Assembly (NCBI GenBank): GCA_964390055.1
Contig: CAYMGQ010000044.1
Coordinates: 1-6,021 of the forward strand
Source: CAYMGQ01 sp964390055
GTDB taxonomy: Bacteria > Bacillota > Clostridia > Peptostreptococcales > Natronincolaceae
DNA: 6,021 bases
Direction: 5' to 3'
The position numbers and the translations under genes are program-made. Positions 1-6,014 of this stretch are shown one piece after another. Below the pieces are notes generated by a model. The model worked only from the letters and a program-made list of their open reading frames with translations. It made no database searches and was not told the origin of the DNA. The stretch's first letter is position 1, and each line of letters begins with the position of its first letter.

Positions 1-36
1 GTTTTACAATAGCTTAAATTCTTAGAATACTAAAAC
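1..36 (-). CRISPR. Leader-proximal CRISPR repeat (36 bp), first unit of an array continuing beyond the left edge
   Basis: Read on the minus strand, this 36-bp unit begins GTTTTAGTATTC and ends GCTATTGTAAAAC. Its ends GTTTTA and TAAAAC are perfect inverted complements, the usual form of type II repeats. Three things support calling it a repeat although only one copy is visible: its length is exactly 36; it directly follows a conserved leader-end motif; and the cas9-cas1 gap contains a close copy (2401-2432) that forms the tracrRNA anti-repeat. The crRNA sense is the minus strand, the same as the cas genes, so the array extends leftward out of the window. No spacer is visible, so array length and targets are unknown. 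An ATTCT-A-AGAAT dyad lies in the middle of the repeat. Confidence 0.93.
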
Positions 37-43
37 CTCAAAT
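37..43 (-). promoter_or_regulatory. Leader-anchoring sequence ATTTGAG at leader-repeat junction
   Basis: On the minus strand ATTTGAG directly touches the first base of the repeat. This heptamer is the conserved leader 3' end of one group of type II-A loci, including S. thermophilus CRISPR1, where it directs Cas1-Cas2 to integrate new spacers at the leader end. Its presence orients the array and marks repeat 1-36 as the newest end. That it works here is inferred from the match. Confidence 0.85.
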
Positions 44-45
44 TC

Positions 46-74
46 ATTATATTCTTTTTCTAGCTACTAGTCAA
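46..74 (-). promoter_or_regulatory. Predicted pre-crRNA (array) promoter
   Basis: On the minus strand TTGACT (74-69) and TATAAT (51-46) are separated by exactly 17 bp, a near-consensus sigma-A promoter. The -35 box spans the penultimate csn2 codons (Leu-Thr) and the spacer region includes the csn2 stop. The expected start is about 6-8 bp past the -10 box, at 39-37, inside the leader-anchoring motif and 1-3 bp before the repeat. The array would therefore be transcribed with almost no leader RNA. Confidence 0.75.
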
Positions 75-1097
75 AAATCTAGTTTCTAGGCTAGATAATT
101 TAGTGTTTTCAAGTTTTATGGAATCCTTGTGCAATAATTCTAGAAATATCCTCATTATAACAGCCTCCTTGGAGGAATGGTATAATTTTTCTTGATAGTG
201 AAAGGGAAATACCCTTAACAAAGTATTTAATACCTGAATTTTTGTTGGATAATTGTTATCAGGATAATTCCTGCAAAGGGATTCATATGTAATATCGAAA
301 TCTCCCATAGTAAATACATCTTCATTTAATATATATGTATCTTCAAATATTTTATAGTCCATATGTACTCCTCTTCTCGTTTTGGGAAATAGCCAAACCT
401 TAAGATTTGGTTGCGTCTTCGTTAAATTAAAAATCTTATCTACCAAATAATAATAAGTTGTTATTTCGATATTAGTATCTAATCCATTAATTATAAATGT
501 AATGTTATGATTTTTCTCAACTAATAGTAAAATAATATTGAAAAAAAGGTCTATTAACTCCTTATCTCTTAGAAGCCATGGAGATTTCCTCTGTCCATCA
601 TAATTAATCAGTTCTATATCAATAAAGCTCTTAATTATTTTTTTGAAACTCATATGACTAATATTAGTAATGATATTAATATCCCCCGTAGAGAATTTTT
701 TGCCCATCAAGTCATCCAATTCAATCGTCAATCCAATTAAACTTTCCTCTATTTCGGCTAAAGTTTTATTTATGGATAGCTCTGCCCCTAGGGAAAGGAG
801 ATATTTTTTTAATATCGAATTCCTATTTACCTGTAATTGTTCAATGATATCTTGAATATCCGATATTTCGATAACCAAAATATCTCCTTTATTGTATTTT
901 TTACCCTTCTTTATTATTTCTGGAAAATATCCATTCATAGCTTCAACATCAATATCGGAAAACCTATAACCATTTAATATTTTTGAATAAATATTTATTA
1001 TCAATCTTTTTAATTCTTCATTCTGTCCAATTACTTGCATGATATTATTATCTTTAAATTCAAATATTTTCTTCCCAGCAAAGTTTATTGTTACCAT
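60..1097 (-). CDS. csn2: Csn2, long form (type II-A adaptation protein)
   Basis: Csn2 is a type II-A spacer-acquisition protein. Known members form tetrameric rings that bind and slide on double-stranded DNA ends in complex with Cas1, Cas2 and Cas9. This one has 345 residues, matching the long S. thermophilus CRISPR1-type Csn2 (about 350 aa) and not the short form of about 220 aa. The N-terminus (residues 3-30) has a beta strand followed by IGQNEELK near residue 23, which resembles the degenerate P-loop region of that subfamily. A region near residues 272-290 (SLCRNYPDNNYP) also resembles long-form Csn2. The ATG directly follows the cas2 stop (TAGATG), and only a weak GGTGA lies 5 nt upstream, so translation is probably coupled to cas2. 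Its 3' end carries the array promoter -35 box. The family call rests mostly on position, length and these partial resemblances. Confidence 0.88.
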   Translation of the reverse strand: MVTINFAGKKIFEFKDNNIMQVIGQNEELKRLIINIYSKILNGYRFSDIDVEAMNGYFPEIIKKGKKYNKGDILVIEISDIQDIIEQLQVNRNSILKKYLLSLGAELSINKTLAEIEESLIGLTIELDDLMGKKFSTGDINIITNISHMSFKKIIKSFIDIELINYDGQRKSPWLLRDKELIDLFFNIILLLVEKNHNITFIINGLDTNIEITTYYYLVDKIFNLTKTQPNLKVWLFPKTRRGVHMDYKIFEDTYILNEDVFTMGDFDITYESLCRNYPDNNYPTKIQVLNTLLRVFPFHYQEKLYHSSKEAVIMRIFLELLHKDSIKLENTKLSSLETRFLTSS

Positions 1098-1421
1098 CTA
1101 TATCACCACTAGATCATCAGATGCCAATATAATTCTTTTTTCTTTGTGCTCACATACAATACACTCCATATCCTCAAATTGTTTTTCTGTTATGGTCAAT
1201 AGTCTTATATCTCCGCTTCTCGGGCAATTGCTTTTTATTCTATTATAAAATTTCCTCGCAAAACTTCTATTTGGACAAGTCCTAATATAAACTGAATACT
1301 GTAACATCTCAAATCCATTTTTTATCAAAAATTTTCTAAATGTCCTATATGCTCTTTTTTCATTTTGTGTGACAACCGGCAAATCAAAAATACATATTAT
1401 TCTCACGGCTACATACCTCAT
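1098..1421 (-). CDS. cas2: Cas2 (CRISPR integrase subunit)
   Basis: Cas2 forms the central dimer of the Cas1-Cas2 integrase that inserts new spacers at the leader end of the array. The 107-residue product is of typical length and has a ferredoxin-like start, RIICIFDLPVVT, with the conserved Asp at residue 13. The FEMLQYSVYIRTCPNRSFA stretch (residues 37-55) is very characteristic of type II-A Cas2. Its ATG overlaps the cas1 stop as ATGA (1421-1418), and GTGAGGGG lies 8 nt upstream inside cas1, so it is translated with cas1. The stop codon abuts the csn2 ATG. In type II systems the Cas2 role is structural, and catalysis of integration lies with Cas1. Confidence 0.96.
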   Translation of the reverse strand: MRYVAVRIICIFDLPVVTQNEKRAYRTFRKFLIKNGFEMLQYSVYIRTCPNRSFARKFYNRIKSNCPRSGDIRLLTITEKQFEDMECIVCEHKEKRIILASDDLVVI

Positions 1422-2338
1422 TTCTTTAACCCCTCACCCGTCATAATATCAAAATTATTCAATTTTACGATTCCTTTCCTATCCGGATCAAGAATATTAA
1501 AACATTGTAGCGTAAACTTGTTTATTACGGTTGAAACCTTGCGGTACTTACCCTCAAACAAGATTCTTTTTGAAAGTATATCAACTAAAGTAGATCTTAT
1601 TTCTTGAGTGAGGAATTCCATGTTTGCATTGTCTAATAATTGTAATATCACATAGGCATCAACCAAAGGCCTAAATACCTCCAATATATCATCAGCCAAG
1701 CAAAACGAATTATACTCACTTTTGTGAAAGATACCAATACCAGGATTGTACCCATAACCTACTATAGATCTAGCTATATAGGCTCTAATTACAGCATAAC
1801 CATAGTTTAACATTGCATTTTCAATACAATCAATACCCCTATAAAATTCTTTTCCAAACAGAGTGTTAAAATATACCTTGGCGGCATGTCCCTCCCTATT
1901 AGTTCTATCTCCTGCCATCACCTTCTCCATATATTCCTGTAATTGAAAATATTTTTCCTTATTGCCTGTGTAATGATAAAGTATCTGACTTTGGTTGTTA
2001 ATTTTATATTTGACTATGTTTTTCCAAAGAGCCTCTTTTTCGTGCGTCCTCCATCTTATTTGTTTTCTTATAGCTTTAACAGTCCTGCTATGCTGGTTAA
2101 AGGGCAAATACATTCCGGCAGGTAAATGCTTTTTGTCACAAAACACTAGGACAACATTATATTGTGAACATACCGAAAGTAACCTGGTAGTAATATTGGT
2201 TTTTATTCCGTCAATTACTATAATACCCAAATCACTTAGGGGTAAGGTATACTTTCTTTCGTCTTTGTGTATAACTATATTATCTAAATAAACTTTAAGA
2301 TGGTCTCCATCATCTACCATCAAATTACGCCAGGTCAC
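1418..2338 (-). CDS. cas1: Cas1 (CRISPR integrase, type II-A)
   Basis: Cas1 is the metal-dependent integrase that joins prespacers to the first repeat. With a GTG start at 2338 the protein has 306 residues and begins (M)TWRNLMVDD, the usual N-terminus of this subfamily. The conserved metal-binding triad is visible: Glu149 in NREGHAAKVYFNTLFG, His205 in GIFHKSEYN, and Glu220 in DDILEVFRPLVD. A beta-rich N-terminal domain (about 1-80) precedes the helical catalytic domain. The open frame continues upstream to a TTG at 2356, but the AGGAGG at 2353-2348 lies inside that extension and is 9 nt from the GTG, so the shorter start is preferred. The gene follows the tracrRNA terminator by about 16 bp and overlaps cas2 by 4 bp (ATGA). 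No separate cas1 promoter is evident, so expression may come from read-through. Confidence 0.96.
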   Translation of the reverse strand: MTWRNLMVDDGDHLKVYLDNIVIHKDERKYTLPLSDLGIIVIDGIKTNITTRLLSVCSQYNVVLVFCDKKHLPAGMYLPFNQHSRTVKAIRKQIRWRTHEKEALWKNIVKYKINNQSQILYHYTGNKEKYFQLQEYMEKVMAGDRTNREGHAAKVYFNTLFGKEFYRGIDCIENAMLNYGYAVIRAYIARSIVGYGYNPGIGIFHKSEYNSFCLADDILEVFRPLVDAYVILQLLDNANMEFLTQEIRSTLVDILSKRILFEGKYRKVSTVINKFTLQCFNILDPDRKGIVKLNNFDIMTGEGLKK

Positions 2339-2347
2339 ATTCAACAA

Positions 2348-2353
2348 CCTCCT
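2348..2353 (-). promoter_or_regulatory. cas1 ribosome-binding site deciding the GTG start
   Basis: A perfect AGGAGG is followed by 9 nt and then GTG at 2338. It excludes the upstream TTG at 2356 as the start. It lies only one base beyond the T-tract of the tracrRNA terminator. Confidence 0.85.
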
Positions 2354-2354
2354 C

Positions 2355-2381
2355 AAAAAACGAAAAAGCCCCTTTCGGGGC
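2355..2381 (-). terminator. Intrinsic terminator ending the tracrRNA
   Basis: On the minus strand GCCCC-GAAA-GGGGC forms a 5-bp GC-only stem with a GAAA tetraloop (2381-2368). It is followed by TTTTT, CG and TTTTTT (2367-2355). It serves both as the 3' terminal hairpin of the tracrRNA and as a transcription terminator between cas9 and cas1. The other strand has no T-tract after the hairpin, so termination acts only leftward. Confidence 0.88.
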
Positions 2382-2400
2382 GAATTCGGCTTAAAGCCTT

Positions 2401-2432
2401 ATTTTAGTAGGCTCTAAGAATCTTAGCTATTG
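2401..2432 (-). repeat. Anti-repeat, partial copy of the CRISPR repeat
   Basis: This stretch repeats three blocks of the unit at 1-36: 8 of 9 bases with the ninth giving a G-U pair, then 9 of 9, then 8 of 8. They are separated by a 3-for-1 bulge (2410-2412) and a 3-base degenerate stretch (2422-2424). The bulge is at the position expected for the repeat:anti-repeat bulge that Cas9 recognises. Confidence 0.93.
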
Positions 2433-2451
2433 TGTAAATATTTACAATATT

Positions 2452-2480
2452 ATAATACTATATATTGTTTAAATTGTCAA
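2452..2480 (-). promoter_or_regulatory. Predicted tracrRNA promoter inside the cas9 3' end
   Basis: On the minus strand a perfect TTGACA (2480-2475) is followed by 17 bp and TATTAT (2457-2452), one mismatch from the -10 consensus. An overlapping TATAAT at 2454-2449 has a 20-bp spacing. The -35 box codes for residues near the Cas9 C-terminus (Val-Asp-Asn) and the -10 box covers the last base pairs around the cas9 stop. The start would be near 2445, just ahead of the anti-repeat. Confidence 0.75.
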
Positions 2481-5400
2481 CTTCGAATTCCAATTTTATC
2501 TTCTCATCCCCGACATTATAAACATTGCCCAATATGTCTGTATTGTATTTTTTAAATCTTAGCACCTTATTGCCTATAGTAGGTTGATTTTGTATATCAA
2601 ATTTTGCCTTATCTATAGGTTTCACCTCAATTCTATTATAATTATTGGACTTGCAGGATAAAAATCTATACCTTTCTTCCTTATCTGGATTATTTTTATA
2701 AGTAATACCGACTATATTATGTTTATAAAGTGAAAAGAGAAAATTGAAATCCTCATTTATACCCAAATCCTTTTTAATTAGATTGTATGTCTCTAAATCT
2801 ACTCTATACTTTCCGCCCCGGTAAATTAAATCATTATATTTCAATCCTATATTTTTGTATGCGCCAGTTTTCTTATTATAATATACATCTGTTCTAAAAG
2901 GGGACAAAGAGAGAAGTACTACCTTTTTATCCTTGCTTAAACTATCTGTCTTAGATATCCTTATGCCCTCTCCCAATCGATTAGCCAAATACTTTATATC
3001 CTTTACCCTAGGACCATTACCTTTTTTAGAGTATTTTTTAATATAACCATGTTCTTTTTTATAAGCTGCAAAAGGATTAGGTTTTTCCCCTTTATATTTA
3101 TCAATTATTTGAACTAGTTTTTGAAAGGTTTGTGGGTCGTGTTTCCTCATTAGTATCATGCTATTTTGGGGATCCTTAAATTTATCCATATCTGACTTTA
3201 TTTTTTTTATCACTAATTTAGCCACATTATTATTATAAATATTTTTATATTTCTTTACTACATAGACTTTTTCATCCACTTTTCTAGTAGAGTATATTGT
3301 AGCATCTGATATTTGACGATTAATCTTTGTATCAATTTTGTGTGAATATTTTATTTGCTTTATTGCCTCATTCATATCTACTTTAAAACCTTCCCATGGT
3401 AATCTATATACTTCCTTATCATAGTCTTTATCTAGCTTTATCTTCCAATAGGATTCTTCTTTCTTGCCAATTCTTTGAAGAAAAGGATTTCTGATAGTTT
3501 TCTCACTTTGTCCAATCATATAGGATATCGCCACAATAGTGGCATCAATTCCATGATGTGCATAAGATTCTTCTCTATCCTTTCTTATACCCCACCTTCT
3601 CCTTATCTGACTAGTAAACTTCCCCCGGACAACATGTATCTGTGTATTAGTTTTGTTGGCTTTCATAAATTCCTGCAAACCATTTAACACAACCCTTGAA
3701 ACATACCTAGTATCTACCAAGTTTCTATTAATAAATCTCTGTCTAACCTCATATTTATTAATATCCTCCTCAAATGTTAATAAATCTAATTTTATTTTAT
3801 TTATTTTTTTATTATCGTACAGTTGTGAAGCCCTTTCTTTCATATCCTCATATATTATTTTATTAGAAAAAACAAAGGCATTAAAGGGTGTTCTTTGACC
3901 CTTTAATTGATTGGCATAATTATAAACTAGCACCTTGTTGTTTAAGCTGTCGTCCAAGGAAATTGATTTAGGAATAATATGATCTATCTCAAATATATTT
4001 GGATTTTTTATCAAATCCTGTACGGATATTATTTTTCCTGTATAAATACACCTTCCATCCTGTTGATACCATAATCTTATTTTAAGGGGCATGTCTTTCT
4101 GTCTATTTATATCTTCCCTTGTTACCGAATATTCATTGCGTATCCTATTCAAAGCCTCATTTTTCTCTCTTTCATTATTTTTTTGAATTTCTTGTATTTT
4201 CTTTCTTTCATCTTTTTCATTGGTTTCCCGGGGCATTTCAATTACTATAGCCTCTAATTCACCATATTTTTTTAATATGGCATTTATTAGCCTCACACAT
4301 TGGTTGACTGACCTTTTAACAACTGGATTATAAATTTCTTCATCTAAAAAATTTGGCGGAATATATTTATAACCCTCAAATTTCTTCTTTATATTTTTTC
4401 TTATACCTTTTTCTATTAAAATATTCATTTGATTAATCGGTCTTTTGTAAAGATCTTCCCTCATTTCCTGCATAATTCTTACCGAAAAATTATGCCATCC
4501 ACTATATAGGACCTTATTTTCTTGCAGATACTTAAATAATAGACTAACTTCATCAGATGATAATTCAGGTAGTTTTTCCTTGCAATTTTTTCTTAAAGAC
4601 TTATAATCTTTACTCAAACTCAAAATTTGAGCAAGTAAATCCTTTTTATTTATATCAAAATTTTCATAGTCTATACTAGTATCTTTTAAATAAATTTTTA
4701 GTTTTCTCTCAGCCTCAAAATTATGGAATTCGGGATTTTCTTTTTTATTTATCCTATATCCCTTTATAGCATTTTCATTTTCCAATCCTGTAACCCTTTT
4801 AATTATATTTATCATTCTTTTATAGGTAAAACTTTTAACTTTAGAATTTAATATCTTAGCTATAATTTCTTTTTTTTCCTTTTCTGTTAATTTCCTGCCT
4901 TCTATTATCAAATTGTTTAAATCATTCAAAACATTAAACTCTTGGGCAGTAAACGTTGCCTTTGATGCTCTTTTTTCCTCAGTATAAATACTACATTTAC
5001 CAATTAACTCTTCAAATATACTATTTATAGTTCTACCATCAGTCTTATAAATACCGTAATTTGTTCTGTTTAGTTCGTCTCCAGGACCAATATAAAAATC
5101 CCTTTTTCTTGTTAAGATTTTAATATATTCATCAATGAATGTATTGTTTATTGTTTTGTGAAATTTTGCTTGGTTTTCTAAAATTGCAATAGCTTCCCTT
5201 TTATATGCAGCTGTTGTGAATACATTTATTAATATCTTGTCCTCCTGTTCTATAACTCCTCTAACTTGTCCATATTTCTCTAGCCTCTCCAATTGTATTT
5301 GACAAGGGTGTTTAGACTTTAACAATTGCCTGTTTATATTTAATGAGCTCCCAATATTTTTCTCCTTATCCTCAGCTTCGTCTAAATATGAAATCCCTCT

Positions 5401-5733
5401 TCTTTTAGCTAAATGATACAGGATAGTATATAATTCCTTCCCCGAAACTTTCTCAGTTAATGCTTTCACCCTAAGTTCATAAGGATTATTGTTTATATTG
5501 TCAGGAGATTCAAAGCCATGTTGTTCTAGTAATTCATTGATAGATTTTAACCTGTATTTTCTTCTTCTTAAATTCCTTCTTGCTGACCTAGCTAATCTTC
5601 TGGTTTTATTGTTACTAGCATCAGCAGAATCAAATAGCCTTACCCCCATATTAATAATTTTTTTATTATTTATATCAACTAAACTCCAACCAACACTTGC
5701 AATACCAACATCTATTCCTAAAACCTTACCCAC
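2458..5733 (-). CDS. cas9: Cas9, compact type II-A RNA-guided DNA endonuclease (St1Cas9/SaCas9 clade)
   Basis: Cas9 cuts double-stranded DNA matched by a crRNA:tracrRNA guide next to a PAM. This 1091-residue protein is close in length to St1Cas9 (about 1121) and SaCas9 (1053). Visible parts in order: RuvC-I GIDVGIASVGW with Asp8; an Arg-rich bridge helix (about 44-63); the REC lobe (about 73-485); RuvC-II IVIEMPRE with Glu499; HNH FEIDHIIPKS with Asp584 and His585, and Asn608 23 residues later; RuvC-III HHGIDA with His727 and Asp730; a WED region containing KYSKKGNGP (about 900); and a PAM-interacting end with SPFRTDVYY (944-952), NRIEV (1033-1037) and KKYNTDILGN (1061-1070). All nuclease residues are present, so it should be active. 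The start is GTG, with AAGGGGG 7 nt upstream and an in-frame TAA just before. The tracrRNA promoter overlaps its 3' end. Confidence 0.98.
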   Translation of the reverse strand: MGKVLGIDVGIASVGWSLVDINNKKIINMGVRLFDSADASNNKTRRLARSARRNLRRRKYRLKSINELLEQHGFESPDNINNNPYELRVKALTEKVSGKELYTILYHLAKRRGISYLDEAEDKEKNIGSSLNINRQLLKSKHPCQIQLERLEKYGQVRGVIEQEDKILINVFTTAAYKREAIAILENQAKFHKTINNTFIDEYIKILTRKRDFYIGPGDELNRTNYGIYKTDGRTINSIFEELIGKCSIYTEEKRASKATFTAQEFNVLNDLNNLIIEGRKLTEKEKKEIIAKILNSKVKSFTYKRMINIIKRVTGLENENAIKGYRINKKENPEFHNFEAERKLKIYLKDTSIDYENFDINKKDLLAQILSLSKDYKSLRKNCKEKLPELSSDEVSLLFKYLQENKVLYSGWHNFSVRIMQEMREDLYKRPINQMNILIEKGIRKNIKKKFEGYKYIPPNFLDEEIYNPVVKRSVNQCVRLINAILKKYGELEAIVIEMPRETNEKDERKKIQEIQKNNEREKNEALNRIRNEYSVTREDINRQKDMPLKIRLWYQQDGRCIYTGKIISVQDLIKNPNIFEIDHIIPKSISLDDSLNNKVLVYNYANQLKGQRTPFNAFVFSNKIIYEDMKERASQLYDNKKINKIKLDLLTFEEDINKYEVRQRFINRNLVDTRYVSRVVLNGLQEFMKANKTNTQIHVVRGKFTSQIRRRWGIRKDREESYAHHGIDATIVAISYMIGQSEKTIRNPFLQRIGKKEESYWKIKLDKDYDKEVYRLPWEGFKVDMNEAIKQIKYSHKIDTKINRQISDATIYSTRKVDEKVYVVKKYKNIYNNNVAKLVIKKIKSDMDKFKDPQNSMILMRKHDPQTFQKLVQIIDKYKGEKPNPFAAYKKEHGYIKKYSKKGNGPRVKDIKYLANRLGEGIRISKTDSLSKDKKVVLLSLSPFRTDVYYNKKTGAYKNIGLKYNDLIYRGGKYRVDLETYNLIKKDLGINEDFNFLFSLYKHNIVGITYKNNPDKEERYRFLSCKSNNYNRIEVKPIDKAKFDIQNQPTIGNKVLRFKKYNTDILGNVYNVGDEKIKLEFEVDNLNNI

Positions 5734-5739
5734 TATACT

Positions 5740-5746
5740 ACCCCCT
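5740..5746 (-). promoter_or_regulatory. cas9 ribosome-binding site
   Basis: AAGGGGG lies 7 nt before the GTG at 5733. It departs from AGGAGG by one G-for-A change that still allows G-U pairing. An in-frame TAA at 5748-5746 overlaps it and rules out any start further upstream. Confidence 0.7.
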
Positions 5747-5756
5747 TATATGAATT

Positions 5757-5786
5757 ATTATAAAAATGAAATCTAACAAAATTGAA
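5757..5786 (-). promoter_or_regulatory. Candidate cas9 promoter
   Basis: On the minus strand TATAAT (5762-5757) has a poor -35 candidate TTCAAT (5786-5781) at 18 bp. Transcription would begin near 5750, leaving a leader of about 17 nt before the GTG. The -10 box is perfect, but in such AT-rich DNA that alone is weak evidence. Confidence 0.35.
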
Positions 5787-5956
5787 TAAATAGATATTTT
5801 TTGTCCTTAAAACATTATTAATTCTAGCGTCTAATGCAATTTATGTTTTAAAAGCTATTACTAAAGTACTATATTCTCCATCAAATTCCAAAATCCTCCA
5901 TTTAATTGGAAATAGTGCTAGGATCAGTTTTTATTCTTATCTAATCTTTTCTGTAG

Positions 5957-5962
5957 TATAAT
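5957..5962 (+). promoter_or_regulatory. Candidate -10 box of the divergent gene
   Basis: TATAAT lies about 53 bp before the plus-strand ATG at 6015. The best -35 at 17 bp is TTCTTA (5934-5939), a poor match. Support comes mainly from its position ahead of a strong ribosome-binding site. Confidence 0.35.
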
Positions 5963-6014
5963 ATAGAATAATAGTAATAAGCTAAAATTAACCATAACCA
6001 CAGGAGGTTTTACA

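Larger units (their letters stand above)
2355..2445 (-). ncRNA. tracrRNA
   Basis: This trans-activating CRISPR RNA of about 85-90 nt pairs with the crRNA repeat and is bound by Cas9. The anti-repeat (2432-2401) matches the repeat in three blocks: UACUAAAAU pairs with the crRNA 5' GUUUUAGUA (9 bp, one G-U); after a U/GCC bulge, AUUCUUAGA pairs with UCUAAGAAU (9 bp); and CAAUAGCU pairs with AGCUAUUG (8 bp). A nexus hairpin GGCU-UUA-AGCC (2398-2388) follows, flanked by AA and GAAUUC, very like the St1Cas9 tracrRNA nexus, and then one terminator hairpin. The predicted start is near 2445, from a promoter inside the cas9 3' end. The exact 5' end is inferred. It runs in the same direction as the cas genes and lies between cas9 and cas1. 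Confidence 0.93.
5734..6014. other. Divergent intergenic region upstream of cas9
   Basis: About 280 bp separate cas9 from a gene starting at 6015 on the other strand. No open frame here looks coding. It contains one candidate promoter for each direction, a partial CRISPR-repeat-like stretch (5845-5869), and two copies of CTCCATnnAATT spaced 20 bp apart (5876-5887 and 5896-5907). I see no terminator, tRNA or riboswitch in it. Confidence 0.7.

Noticed and set aside
2339..2356. Upstream TTG start extending Cas1 by six residues.
   Set aside because: The extension contains the AGGAGG itself, and Cas1 proteins of this group begin MTWR, which fits the GTG at 2338.
2449..2454. Perfect TATAAT as the tracrRNA -10 box.
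   Set aside because: It is 20 bp from TTGACA, too far for a standard promoter. The overlapping TATTAT at 17 bp is preferred, though use of the perfect box without the -35 cannot be excluded.
5489..5776. Plus-strand open frame of 95 codons, with others at 1995-2291, 1365-1607 and 3653-3898.
   Set aside because: They lie antisense to well-supported cas genes, have no convincing ribosome-binding sites, and translate to low-complexity Leu/Ile/Ser/Phe-rich sequence typical of the reverse strand of AT-rich genes.
5886..5911. TTCCAA ... TTGGAA inverted repeat.
   Set aside because: Arms of only 6 bp with a 14-base loop and no extension are expected by chance. There is no T-tract to make a terminator.
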